From contig NZ_CP108002.1 of assembly GCF_041435055.1 (NCBI RefSeq), positions 4,030,001 to 4,094,000 on the forward strand: 64,000 nt of DNA, read 5' to 3'. Positions 53,089 through 63,776 of this stretch are shown here, in pieces (position 1 is the stretch's first letter; every line of letters starts with the position of its first letter). The notes below the pieces were generated by a model. It worked only from the letters and a program-made list of their open reading frames with translations, did not search any database and was not told where the DNA came from. This DNA is from Streptomyces sp. NBC_00341 (GTDB lineage Bacteria; Actinomycetota; Actinomycetes; Streptomycetales; Streptomycetaceae). The position numbers were made by a program, and so were the translations under genes.

Positions 53089-54249
53089 ATGAACACCAGG
53101 CCACTGCTGAACCGAAGGCTGGACGGACTCGGGACAACGATCTTCGCGGAGATGTCGGCACTGGCCACCGCGACGGGCGCGATCAACCTGGGCCAGGGCT
53201 TCCCCGACACCGACGGCCCCGAGGAGATCCGCGAGGCCGCCGTCCGCGCCCTGCGTGAGGGCAAGGGGAACCAGTACCCGCCCGGCACCGGAATCCCAGA
53301 GCTGCGCACGGCTGTGACCGAGCACCAGCAGCGCTTCTACGGCCTCGCCTTCGATCCCGACACCGAGGTCCTGGTCACCGCGGGCGCGACCGAAGCCATC
53401 GCCGCCACGATGCTCTCCCTGCTGGAGCCGGGCGACGAGGTCATCGCCTTCGAGCCGTACTACGACTCGTACGCGGCCTGCATCCAGATGGCCGGCGCGA
53501 CGCGTGTTCCCCTGACCCTCCACGCGCCCGCTTTCCGCCCGGACCTCGACGCCCTCCGTGACGCAGTCACCGACCGCACCCGCCTGCTGCTCCTCAACTC
53601 CCCGCACAACCCCACGGGCATGGTGCTGACCCGGGAGGAGCTGACGGCCATCGCCGAGCTGGCGGTCGAGCGGGACCTGATCGTGGTGACGGACGAGGTA
53701 TACGAACACCTGGTCTTCGAAGGCGAGCACATCCCGCTCATCTCCCTCCCCGGGATGCGCGACCGCACGGTCTCCATCTCATCCGCCGGAAAGACCTTCT
53801 CGTTCACGGGGTGGAAGGTCGGCTGGGTCACCGCATCCGCTCCGCTGGTAGCGGCGATCCGCACGACGAAGCAGTTCTTGACGTACGTGTCGTCCGGGCC
53901 GTTCCAGTACGCGGTCGCGGAAGCGCTTCGCCTGCCGGACGGCTACTTCACCGGCTTCCGCGAGGACCTGCGTGCCAAGCGCGACATCCTCGCCGAGGGG
54001 CTCACGGCAGCAGGCTTCGAGGTCTTCCGCCCCCAGGGCACGTACTTCATCACCACCGACATCGCCGTCCTCGGCGAGAAGGACGCCCTGGCCTTCTGCC
54101 GCAGCCTCCCGGAACGGTGCGGCGTGGTCGCGGTCCCCAACTCGGTCTTCTACGACGACCCGGAGGTCGGCCGCAGCCAGGTCCGCTTCGCCTTCTGCAA
54201 GAAGAAGGACGTCCTGCGCGAGGCCGCCTCCTGCCTGAAGCAACGGTAG
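53089..54249 (+). CDS. Class I PLP aminotransferase
   Basis: 386 residues; ATG after GGAG. Seen: INLGQGFPDTDGPEEI, YPPGTGIPELRTA, VTAGATEAIAATML, LLLLNSPHNPTGMVL, VVTDEVYEHLVFE and the PLP Lys in SISSAGKTFSFTGWKVGW. This is the kynurenine/glutamine-aminotransferase subgroup (KAT-like), also annotated as succinyldiaminopimelate transaminase DapC in Actinobacteria. Function as DapC would link it to lysine synthesis; KAT-like function to the kynurenine genes 11 kb away. A relic of a relative lies at 55658-55816. Confidence 0.88.
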   Translation: MNTRPLLNRRLDGLGTTIFAEMSALATATGAINLGQGFPDTDGPEEIREAAVRALREGKGNQYPPGTGIPELRTAVTEHQQRFYGLAFDPDTEVLVTAGATEAIAATMLSLLEPGDEVIAFEPYYDSYAACIQMAGATRVPLTLHAPAFRPDLDALRDAVTDRTRLLLLNSPHNPTGMVLTREELTAIAELAVERDLIVVTDEVYEHLVFEGEHIPLISLPGMRDRTVSISSAGKTFSFTGWKVGWVTASAPLVAAIRTTKQFLTYVSSGPFQYAVAEALRLPDGYFTGFREDLRAKRDILAEGLTAAGFEVFRPQGTYFITTDIAVLGEKDALAFCRSLPERCGVVAVPNSVFYDDPEVGRSQVRFAFCKKKDVLREAASCLKQR

Positions 54250-54442
54250 GCGGCCCGAACGGCGTTGGGGCTTGGGCCGTGACACGGGGGGTGTCCCTAC
54301 CCCGTTCCGGATGACCACCCCATCGTGCGGGCCGGCACCGTTCGGGCATCGTGAGCCGGGCGCGGGAGGGCGGGGTTTCGCGGCCCCGCATCCGACCGCC
54401 TCAACAGCGTTGACCGGGCTCGCTACGACGGAGGAAGAACAC

Positions 54443-55642
54443 GTGACCACGTACAAGCGCACGCTGGGTGGAGCAATCGCATTGGCCGTGGCGGCCGGCG
54501 TGCTGGGAGGCGTGCTGCCGGAGAGCGTCGCCGCCGCGTCACCCGGGGCCGTATCCGCAGCCGCACCGTCCCACCATGCCCCCGACGACGCCCGGCTGCG
54601 CGCCCTCCTGCACCGGCTGACCACCGTGGACGGTGCGCCCGGGGCGCTCATCGAGACGCGTGGTCGGCTTGGCAGCTCTTCGCTGACCAACGGTGTCGCG
54701 GACGTGCAGAGACAGACGCCGGTGCGCGGCGACAGCAGGTTCCGGATCGGCAGCATGACCAAGACGTTCGTGGCGACGGTCGTACTGCAACTGGTGGGTG
54801 AGCACCGCGTGGCCCTGGACGCGCCGGTCGAGCGCTACCTGCCGGGCGTCGTCCGCGGCCCCGGCGGCGACGGGCGGGTGATCACCGTCCGGCAGTTGCT
54901 GCAGCACACCAGCGGCCTGCCCGACTACCTCGCCTACCTCAGCCCGCAGGACATCCTCAAGGACCCTCTCGCCCACCACGACGCTCGCGACCTGGTGAAC
55001 ATGGCCCTCGCCAACCCCCCGGCCTTCCTCACGCCCGGCGACGGTTGGAAGTACTCCAACACCAACTACCTGCTGGCCGGCATGCTCATCGAGAAGGTGA
55101 CCGGCCACACCTACGGTGAGGAGATCCGCCGGCGTGTCATCAGGCCGCTCGGGCTGCGCGCGACGTCCGTACCGGGTGACAGCCCGGCGATCTTCGGCCC
55201 GCACCCCCGCGGATACGCTCGGCCGGGCCCGGACGCGCCGCTGATGGACGTCACCGCGATCAATCCGTCGGTCGCGGGCGCGTCCGGCGAGATGGTATCC
55301 AGCGCACGTGATCTCAACCGCTTCCTGGGCGCGCTCGTAGGCGGCAGGCTGCTACGTCCGGCGCAGCTCAAGCAGATGATGACGCCCCCGCCGCACCCCG
55401 GTGCGGACGGCCGGGACTACGGCCTGGGCCTGGAGCGGTGGACCCTGCCCTGCGGCGGCGTCTACTGGGGCCACGGCGGCGACATCTTCGGGTACGAGAC
55501 CCTGGGCGGCGCCACGGCCGACGGCAGACGGGCGACGGCCATGGTGAACGTCGACCCGGGCGGCACGGACGCCCAGGACGACGACATGCGGGCGGCCGTC
55601 GAGACGGCGCTCTGCCAGGGCCGGCCCACGGCGGCTCGCTGA
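54443..55642 (+). CDS. Secreted serine hydrolase (beta-lactamase / DD-peptidase fold)
   Basis: 399 residues; GTG start with GGAGGAAG upstream. Signal peptide 1-32 (IALAVAAGVLGGVL, ESVAAA). Active-site motifs: S104-M-T-K107, Y204-S-N206 and H344-G-G346 (the KTG equivalent), all present. Likely a D-alanyl-D-alanine carboxypeptidase or esterase acting in the wall. Its 193-bp leader has no obvious regulatory repeat. Between the aminotransferase and YbjN genes it appears to be an insertion. Confidence 0.92.
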   Translation: MTTYKRTLGGAIALAVAAGVLGGVLPESVAAASPGAVSAAAPSHHAPDDARLRALLHRLTTVDGAPGALIETRGRLGSSSLTNGVADVQRQTPVRGDSRFRIGSMTKTFVATVVLQLVGEHRVALDAPVERYLPGVVRGPGGDGRVITVRQLLQHTSGLPDYLAYLSPQDILKDPLAHHDARDLVNMALANPPAFLTPGDGWKYSNTNYLLAGMLIEKVTGHTYGEEIRRRVIRPLGLRATSVPGDSPAIFGPHPRGYARPGPDAPLMDVTAINPSVAGASGEMVSSARDLNRFLGALVGGRLLRPAQLKQMMTPPPHPGADGRDYGLGLERWTLPCGGVYWGHGGDIFGYETLGGATADGRRATAMVNVDPGGTDAQDDDMRAAVETALCQGRPTAAR

Positions 55643-55657
55643 CGCACGCCGACACGT

Positions 55658-55816
55658 GGCACCTCGTGTGCGGCCGCGGTGGCGCCGCGGCTGCCCGACA
55701 GCTACTTCGACACGCTGCGCGCGGATCCGCGCGCCAAACGGGACCTGTTGAGCGGCGGGCCGCTCAACGAGGCCGGCTTCCAGATCGCTGTGAGCGCTGT
55801 GAGCGGGCGCGCATGA
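55658..55816 (+). pseudogene. Relic of a PLP aminotransferase gene
   Basis: No start codon of its own. The plus-strand frame reads LPDSYFDTLRADPRAKRDLL, then SGGPLNEAGFQ and a stop at 55814-55816. The aminotransferase 1.4 kb upstream has LPDGYFTGFREDLRAKRDIL, then AEGLTAAGFEVF, in the same order: 20 residues with only about six or seven differences and no gap. The relic corresponds to residues about 282-315 and lacks everything before and after. Probably left from duplication or recombination that brought in the serine hydrolase. Confidence 0.7.
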
Positions 55817-55883
55817 CGGAGCCCGGCGCGGGGGCGGTCCGGTCGGACCGTGCCCGCGCCGGGCTCCGTGGGACGGGGGAGGC

Positions 55884-56444
55884 TCAGGCCTCGGGAGCGT
55901 CCTGCTCCGCGCCTTCCGCCTTCTCCTCGGCCGGGGCCAGGCCGAGGCGCTCCAGGAGCCACTTGTCGAACTCGATCGAGGCCCGCACCCAGCTGACCGT
56001 CGAGGAGACGAAGTGCTCCAGGCTGACGCCGGTGCCGATGAGCATCTGCGCCTCACCGATCAGGCGGACCGAGGTGGTGGTGTCCTCGGCGCCCTCCTCG
56101 GGCTCGTGCGTGTGCGTGTAGACCTTGGGCCACAGGGTGCGGCGGTTCCAGTCGTCGATCGCGTCGAGCAGGACCGGACGCTGGTCCGTGTCGTGCGGGC
56201 GGTCGTAGAACGTACGGACCGAGAAGACCTGCTGCTCGCCCTCACCACGGAACATGAAGTACGTGCGGAAGTCTTCCCACGGCGCCGCGAGGTCGCCCTC
56301 GTCGTCGAGGACGTACTTCAGCTCCATCTGCTCCAGGAGCTGCTTGACGAGGTCCTGGTCAGGGACGACGGGGCCCTCCGGTCCTGCCGCCTGCGGTTCG
56401 GGCTGGCCCCCGAAGTTAGGAATCGAGGACGGATCGATGCTCAC
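55884..56444 (-). CDS. YbjN-domain protein
   Basis: 186 residues; GTG with AAGGGA seven bases upstream. The YbjN / type III secretion chaperone-like fold, about 35-170: LLEQMELKYVLDDEGDLAAPWEDFRTYFMFRGEGEQQVFSVRTFYDR, SLEHFVSSTVSWVRASIEFDKWLLERLG. Acidic, cytoplasmic. In Streptomyces it is usually next to clpB, as here (142 bp downstream). Function unknown; a chaperone-like role has been suggested for the fold. Confidence 0.88.
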   Translation of the reverse strand: MSIDPSSIPNFGGQPEPQAAGPEGPVVPDQDLVKQLLEQMELKYVLDDEGDLAAPWEDFRTYFMFRGEGEQQVFSVRTFYDRPHDTDQRPVLLDAIDDWNRRTLWPKVYTHTHEPEEGAEDTTTSVRLIGEAQMLIGTGVSLEHFVSSTVSWVRASIEFDKWLLERLGLAPAEEKAEGAEQDAPEA

Positions 56445-56585
56445 CGTAATTTCCCTTCGTGCGGTTGGCTGCCATCCTCTCGCATGCCGGGCGGGGCATG
56501 GCAAGCGGGAACGGCCCCGATCCGCCACAAGCTGATATCCAGCCGGTGCGGACCGGGGCCGCCGGTCGCCTCGCGGGTGCTCGGG

Positions 56586-59180
<2,595 letters not shown>

Positions 59181-59245
59181 GTGCGCTCTCTCCTCCTTGC
59201 GAAGACTGGCCCGTACTCAATTCTGACACGATCAACGTGCACAAA

Positions 59246-59266
59246 GTTGAGTCTATTCCACTCAAG
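59246..59266 (-). promoter_or_regulatory. HAIR element (HspR site) of clpB
   Basis: GTTGAGT-CTATTCC-ACTCAAG: inverted repeat with the 7-base spacing of the HspR-associated consensus CTTGAGT-N7-ACTCAAG; one base differs in the left arm. It is 66 bp ahead of the clpB start. A further half-site ACTCAA lies at 59215-59220. Confidence 0.9.
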
Positions 59267-59394
59267 GCAAAAACCGGGCCACTCCCGCACCGCCACACAC
59301 CCTTGCGCGCTGCCGCGCACCTCATGTCCGAGTGAACCGGCCGGGCGGCCCGCCCGCCACCGCGGGGCGTCGCCGGGCTGCCTACGCTGACCCC

Positions 59395-59799
59395 ATGGCA
59401 GTCGACGTACGCGATCCCGGCCCCGAGTACCTGGCCTTCTGGCGCGAACCCCATGTATGCACCCTCACGACCCTGCGCCCCGACGGCACCCCGCACGTGG
59501 TCCCGGTGTGCGTGACGTACGACCCCGAGGCCGGCCTCGCCCGCGTCATCACCGGCAGGCACAGCCGCAAGGTCGCCAACATCCTGGCCGCGGGACCGGA
59601 CGGCGCACGCGTCGCGGTCTGCCAGGCGGAAGGGCGCCGCTGGGCGACCCTGGAGGGCGTCGCCAGGGTGCGCACGGAGCCGGACAGGGTCGAGGACGCG
59701 GTACGCCGCAAGACGGCCCGCTACGGGCGCGCGCCGAAGCCCAACCCGGACCGCGTCGCCATCGAGATCACCCTGGACCGGGCACTCGGCCGCGGCTGA
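59395..59799 (+). CDS. PPOX-class F420-dependent oxidoreductase
   Basis: 134 residues, small split-barrel flavin/F420 enzyme. Seen: EYLAFWREPHVCTLTTLRPDGTPHVVPVCVTYDPEAGLARVITGRHSRKVANI, VCQAEGRRWATLEGVARV, and the closing RVAIEITLDRALG. The pattern fits the F420-dependent subgroup (TIGR03618) common in Actinobacteria. ATG at 59395; an earlier in-frame ATG lacks coding character. Substrate unknown. Confidence 0.85.
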   Translation: MAVDVRDPGPEYLAFWREPHVCTLTTLRPDGTPHVVPVCVTYDPEAGLARVITGRHSRKVANILAAGPDGARVAVCQAEGRRWATLEGVARVRTEPDRVEDAVRRKTARYGRAPKPNPDRVAIEITLDRALGRG

Positions 59800-59814
59800 C
59801 CGGGGCACTTCCGT

Positions 59815-59862
59815 CCACCGGACGTCCCACCGGACATCCCATCGGACATCCCACCGGACGCG
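59815..59862 (+). repeat. Four 12-bp repeats after the PPOX gene
   Basis: Units CCACCGGACGTC, CCACCGGACATC, CCATCGGACATC and CCACCGGACGCG lie head to tail, 16 bases beyond the stop. Unlike the other trailers here, the first unit does not contain the stop codon. Confidence 0.85.
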
Positions 59863-59872
59863 CACAGCACAG

Positions 59873-59915
59873 CACAACGGCGTCACCGTGTTCAGGTCAC
59901 GGTGACGCCGTTGTG
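59873..59915. terminator. Bidirectional terminator
   Basis: Perfect 18-bp arms with a 7-base loop between convergent genes (PPOX, plus; 106-aa gene, minus, stop 59956). One of the most stable hairpins in the window. Confidence 0.93.
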
Positions 59916-59955
59916 TGGGGGAGTGTCTGAGCGACGTGGAACGACGGGGGATCGC

Positions 59956-60276
59956 TCAGGCACTGCGGGGGGTGGCGGAGATGGCTTCGGGCTCGAACAG
60001 CTGGTGGTCACGCTGTGCGAGGTTCACAAAAATCATGTCGTAACGAATGGCGCAGCGCACCGGCTGCGGCGCCCCGCGCGGCTTGCGGAGACAGCGGTAG
60101 GCGCGAACCTCCCCGTCATCCTCACGAGCGACGATGACCGGGTCACCGAACAGAGTGACCATCAACGAATCACCACGGTGGGGGAGTGCCGTGACGAGGT
60201 CGATGAAATGCCACCCTGACCGGTAGGCGGTAGCCATTTCGCGCCTGAAGGTCCGGTCGTCCGGCGGGGTGGTCAC
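59956..60276 (-). CDS. Small hypothetical partner of the DVGWG-repeat protein
   Basis: 106 residues; its ATG overlaps the stop of the repeat-protein gene (ATGA), so the two are co-translated. No signal peptide; it should be cytoplasmic. The middle (SLMVTLFGDPVIVAREDDGEVRAYRCLRKPRGAPQ) resembles the beta-sandwich entry of Rieske domains (GxPVVVVRDxDGEVRA), but the Cys and His cluster ligands are absent apart from one or two unmatched Cys. Possibly a ligand-less Rieske-like fold that binds the precursor or a cofactor. Function unknown. Confidence 0.55.
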   Translation of the reverse strand: MTTPPDDRTFRREMATAYRSGWHFIDLVTALPHRGDSLMVTLFGDPVIVAREDDGEVRAYRCLRKPRGAPQPVRCAIRYDMIFVNLAQRDHQLFEPEAISATPRSA

Positions 60277-60743
60277 AAGTCTGCCCTGTTCTCCACGGAA
60301 TTCCCCCAGCCCACGTCGGACTGGTGAAGGTCACCGGCAGCGGCGGGCTGGACATAGCCCCAACCGACATCGCCCAGGTTGGCAGGGCCGGCGGCAGCGG
60401 GCTGGACATAGCCCCAGCCGACGTCACCCTGGTAGACGGCGCCGACGGCGGCGGGCTGCACGTTGCCCCAGCCGACATCGACCTGGTGAACACCACCGAC
60501 GGCAGCGGGCTGCACGTTGCCCCAGCCGACATCGACCTGGTGAACACCGCCGACAGCGGCGGGCTGCACATACCCCCAGCCGACGTCACCCTGGTAGGAG
60601 TCGCCGGCAGCGCTTGCCTGCGCATTGCCCCATCCAACGTCCGGAGTAGAGCCATGCGTCACGAGCAGCAGTGCAGCAGCCGCGAACGCAGTGCCAAGCA
60701 CTGAGCGAAGCATTCTCTTGTTCATAGTCGGCTTCGTCCTCAC
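60273..60743 (-). CDS. Exported DVGWG-repeat protein
   Basis: 156 residues from the GTG at 60743 (GAGAGG nine bases upstream; ATG at 60725 is possible). A hydrophobic signal region (MLRSVLGTAFAAAALLLVTHG, about 11-31) is followed by seven copies of DVGWG at an exact spacing of 18 residues (residues 35, 53, 71, 89, 107, 125 and 143). The linkers are similar: N or Y, V or A, QPAA, V or A, G, two variable residues, H or Y, Q. The last copy ends NSVENRADL. Each repeat is 54 bp in DNA (60318-60641). No Cys; one Trp per repeat. Unknown function; see findings. Confidence 0.75.
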   Translation of the reverse strand: MRTKPTMNKRMLRSVLGTAFAAAALLLVTHGSTPDVGWGNAQASAAGDSYQGDVGWGYVQPAAVGGVHQVDVGWGNVQPAAVGGVHQVDVGWGNVQPAAVGAVYQGDVGWGYVQPAAAGPANLGDVGWGYVQPAAAGDLHQSDVGWGNSVENRADL

Positions 60744-60865
60744 TTGATGGATCCTCTCCCCCGCTCTTCAAGAGACGATGGCTTATTCGGACGCGTCAAT
60801 GCCACAGGAGCGATGCATCATGTTCCTGAATGTTCAGGACCCTGGGGGGTGGAGTTTTGCCTATA

Positions 60866-61840
60866 ATGGACACGAAACCGGCACATACTCATGCGGTCAC
60901 TGACCTGTGCACCGAGGGCGCCAGGCTGTATGCGGCGGCGCTCAGCGTGGGTCGCCTGGCCCGCTCCGAGGTCAGGACCGCACCCTGCCTCGTCAAATTC
61001 GGGCTCCTGCTGCCCGACCCGGACGACGCGTCGTGGCTTCGCCCGGTTCCGCCTTCCGCCGCCCTGGCTCAGCGTCTTCACCCGCTGGAACGCGAGATCC
61101 AGGATCGCAGGCGGACGTCCGTCGAACTGACCGATGCCTTCGAACCGTTCCTGGCCATCAGTGCCCAGAGCCCCGCGCCGACGCACGCGATCACGGTGCT
61201 GGAAGGCATTGACCGGATCAACGGAGCCCTTGACCTTGCCATCGCCGAGAGCCGGAGGGAAGTGCTGACGGTCCAGCCAGGGGGCAAACGCAGCGAGGAA
61301 GTCCTCAGCGAGGCCCTGATCCGCAGCAAACCTCTCATAGATTCCGGCATCAGGGTCCGTACTCTCTACCAGCACACCGTCAGGCACAGCCAGCGCACGT
61401 TCGCCTACGTCGACCTCATGGCGGGCGCCCGGATGGAGATCCGCACGCTTGAGGAGCTCATCGAGCGCCTCATCATCTGCGACGACACCGTGGCCTTCAT
61501 CCCGGTCCAGGACGAACTGCCCGTCGCCCTGGAACTACGGCACCCCGGGCTGGTCACCTACCTGACGAAGGTCTTCGAGCAACTCTGGCGCCGAGCCGTC
61601 CCGCTGGACGAGGCGGCTCCGTACGACCCGGCCCGCGACGGCATCACAGGCGTCCAGCGCGCCATCGCCACGCTGCTGATCGAGGGGCACGTCGACGAGG
61701 CGATAGCCCGTCGGCTCGGCATGAACGTCCGCACCTGCCGCGCCCATGTCGCCAAGCTGTCCGCTGTGCTGGGAAGCACGAGCCGCGCCCAGCTCGGCTA
61801 CCTGATCGCCCAGTCAGGAATCCTCGATCAGGACTCCTGA
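60866..61840 (+). CDS. LuxR-type regulator divergent from the repeat operon
   Basis: 324 residues; ATG at 60866, GGTGGAG eleven bases upstream. The N-terminal and middle parts (EGARLYAAALSVGRL; AIAESRREVLTVQPGG; IDSGIRVRTLYQHTVRHSQRTFAYVD; VAFIPVQDELPVALELRHPGLVTYL) recall TrmB/phospholipase-D-like sensory domains found in a Streptomyces regulator family. The C-terminal LuxR HTH is at about 262-320 (QRAIATLLIEGHVDEAIARRLGMNVRTCRAHVAKLSAVLGSTSRAQL). It is the only regulator next to the DVGWG genes, so it is the likely controller. Confidence 0.8.
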   Translation: MDTKPAHTHAVTDLCTEGARLYAAALSVGRLARSEVRTAPCLVKFGLLLPDPDDASWLRPVPPSAALAQRLHPLEREIQDRRRTSVELTDAFEPFLAISAQSPAPTHAITVLEGIDRINGALDLAIAESRREVLTVQPGGKRSEEVLSEALIRSKPLIDSGIRVRTLYQHTVRHSQRTFAYVDLMAGARMEIRTLEELIERLIICDDTVAFIPVQDELPVALELRHPGLVTYLTKVFEQLWRRAVPLDEAAPYDPARDGITGVQRAIATLLIEGHVDEAIARRLGMNVRTCRAHVAKLSAVLGSTSRAQLGYLIAQSGILDQDS

Positions 61841-61940
61841 CCGGCCGGCACCGGTTTCCGGCTCCCCCACGACATCCACGGTGGACCGCGAACCACGCTG
61901 CCGCCACCGTCATCCTGCCCGGACCGCCATCGAACCGGAA

Positions 61941-61993
61941 CGACGGCGGAGCCCGTCCCCCCGGATCGACCGGGGGGACGGGCTCCGCCGTCG
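61941..61993. terminator. Bidirectional terminator
   Basis: Perfect 24-bp arms with a 5-base loop (ATCGA) between the LuxR gene (plus, stop 61840) and hspR (minus, stop 62009). The longest perfect hairpin in the window. Confidence 0.95.
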
Positions 61994-62008
61994 GCGAATC
62001 GGACCCGC

Positions 62009-62455
62009 TCAGTCCTTGGGCCGCTTGGGCCGCCAGACCACCAGTGCGCTGGTGTGCTGCACGTCCTGGTACGGCACCAGATCGCGCCGGTAGGAGGCGT
62101 GCACCTGGGCCTCGCGCTGCTGGAGCGCCGCGTCCGCGCCGTCCACGGCCGCCGAGAGCTCGGCGATCCGCTGCTGGAGCGCGGCGACCTGGTTCTCCAG
62201 CTCGATGATGCGCTTGATGCCGGCCAGGTTGATGCCCTCGTCCTGCGACAGCTGCTGCACGGTGCGCAGCAGCTCGATGTCGCGGGCCGAGTAGCGCCTG
62301 CCGCGCCCGGCCGTGCGGTCGGGAGAGACCAGGCCGAGGCGGTCGTACTGGCGCAGCGTCTGGGGATGGAGTCCCGAGAGCTGGGCCGCGATCGAGATCA
62401 CGTACACCGGGGACTCGTCGGTCAGCTGGTACGGATTACGTCGGCGGCCGTCCAT
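62009..62455 (-). CDS. hspR: Heat-shock repressor HspR (MerR family)
   Basis: 148 residues. MerR-type HTH VYVISIAAQLSGLHPQTLRQYDRLGLVSPDRTAGRGRRYSARDIELLRTVQQL (about 17-70), then a coiled coil IKRIIELENQVAALQQRIAELSAAVDGADAALQQRE. The tail is HspR-like. It binds HAIR sites with DnaK as co-repressor and releases them on heat shock. It is the last gene of the dnaK-grpE-dnaJ-hspR operon (dnaJ stop is one base away). Target in the window: clpB. Confidence 0.95.
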   Translation of the reverse strand: MDGRRRNPYQLTDESPVYVISIAAQLSGLHPQTLRQYDRLGLVSPDRTAGRGRRYSARDIELLRTVQQLSQDEGINLAGIKRIIELENQVAALQQRIAELSAAVDGADAALQQREAQVHASYRRDLVPYQDVQHTSALVVWRPKRPKD

Positions 62456-62456
62456 C

Positions 62457-63653
62457 TCAAGCTCCCTTCGCTGCCTGGAACAGCTCCGCCCGCGGGTCCT
62501 GGTCCGCGGTGGCCTTGCGATAGGCCTCCAGGGCGTCCCGGGCGTCCGTGCCCAGGTCCTTGGGGACCACCACCTCCACGGTGACCAGCAGGTCGCCGCG
62601 GCTGCCGTCCTTGCGCACCGCGCCCTTGCCCCGGGCGCGCATGGTGCGCCCGTTGGGCGTGCCGGCCGGGAGCTTCAGGGTGACCGGGGGGCCGCCGAGG
62701 GTGGGCACCTTCACCTCGCCGCCGAGCGCCGCCTCCGTGAAGGTGACGGGCACCGTGACCGTGAGGTTGTCGCCCTTGCGGCCGAAGACCGGGTGGGCGT
62801 CGACGTGGACGATGACGTAGAGGTCACCGGCCGGTCCGCCGCGCTCGCCCGGACTGCCCTTGCCGCGCAGCCGGATCCGCTGGCCGTCGGAGACGCCCGC
62901 CGGGATCCGCACCTGCATGGTGCGGGACGACTTCGCCCGGCCGCTGCCCTTGCAGACGTCGCAGGGGTCCTGGGCGATGAGGCCCCGGCCCTTGCAGTCC
63001 ACGCAGGGATCGGTGAGCGAGAACCCGCCGCCGGTGCCGCGCGAGACCTGTCCGGTGCCGACGCAGGTCGGGCAGACCCTGGGGGTGCCGTTCTTGTCGC
63101 CGGTGCCGGAGCACGCCTTGCAGGGCGCCTGGCTGGACATCCGCAGCGGGACCGTGGCCCCGTCGACCGCCTCGGTGAAACTGAGCGTCACCTCGGACTC
63201 GATGTCCTGGCCGCGGCGCGGCTGCACCCGGGTGCCAGCGCCGCCGCCCCGGTTGAAGAGGCCGCCGAACACGTCGCCCAGCCCGCCGCCACCGCCGCCG
63301 AAGCCGCCGGCTCCGCCGCCCTGGCCGCCGCCGCCCGGGGTGCCTCCGAAGAGGTCGCCCAGGTCGAAGTTGAAGTTGCCGCCGCCGCTGCCGGGTCCGG
63401 GGCGGAAGCCGCCGTTGCCGAAGAGGGCGCGGGCCTCGTCGTACTCCTTGCGCTTCTTGGTGTCACCGAGGATGTCGTTGGCCTCGGAGATCTCCTTGAA
63501 GCGCTCCTCCGCCTTGTTGTCACCCTTGTTGGCGTCCGGGTGGAACTCGCGGGCGAGCTTCCGGTACGCCTTCTTGATCTCGGCGTCCGTGGCGTCCTTC
63601 GGGACGCCGAGAACCTTGTAGTAGTCCTTCTCGACGAAGTCCTTCGTACTCAT
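62457..63653 (-). CDS. dnaJ: DnaJ chaperone (type I)
   Basis: 398 residues. J domain 8-75 with KAYRKLAREFHPDANKGD (HPD present). A Gly-rich region (about 90-135) follows. Four zinc repeats CKACSGTG, CPTCVGTG, CVDCKGRG and CDVCKGSG (about 180-240). C-terminal substrate domains complete. ATG at 63653. It stimulates DnaK ATPase and acts with ClpB in disaggregation. Operon member with grpE upstream and hspR downstream. Confidence 0.97.
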   Translation of the reverse strand: MSTKDFVEKDYYKVLGVPKDATDAEIKKAYRKLAREFHPDANKGDNKAEERFKEISEANDILGDTKKRKEYDEARALFGNGGFRPGPGSGGGNFNFDLGDLFGGTPGGGGQGGGAGGFGGGGGGLGDVFGGLFNRGGGAGTRVQPRRGQDIESEVTLSFTEAVDGATVPLRMSSQAPCKACSGTGDKNGTPRVCPTCVGTGQVSRGTGGGFSLTDPCVDCKGRGLIAQDPCDVCKGSGRAKSSRTMQVRIPAGVSDGQRIRLRGKGSPGERGGPAGDLYVIVHVDAHPVFGRKGDNLTVTVPVTFTEAALGGEVKVPTLGGPPVTLKLPAGTPNGRTMRARGKGAVRKDGSRGDLLVTVEVVVPKDLGTDARDALEAYRKATADQDPRAELFQAAKGA

Positions 63654-63776
63654 CGACGTCCCTCCTTCCGGACGACCGGCCCGGGGCCCCGCGTACGGAT
63701 CGGGCCGGTGTGCGGCGTGATCCGTGCGCGAGGCCCGGTGGCCGGGCGGTGTGCTGCCAGGTGGTCGGACGGAATG

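Noticed and set aside
60861..60866. TATAAT directly before the LuxR-type gene
   Set aside because: It overlaps the start codon ATG, and no -35 lies 17 bp upstream; a ribosome site upstream supports the ATG as start.
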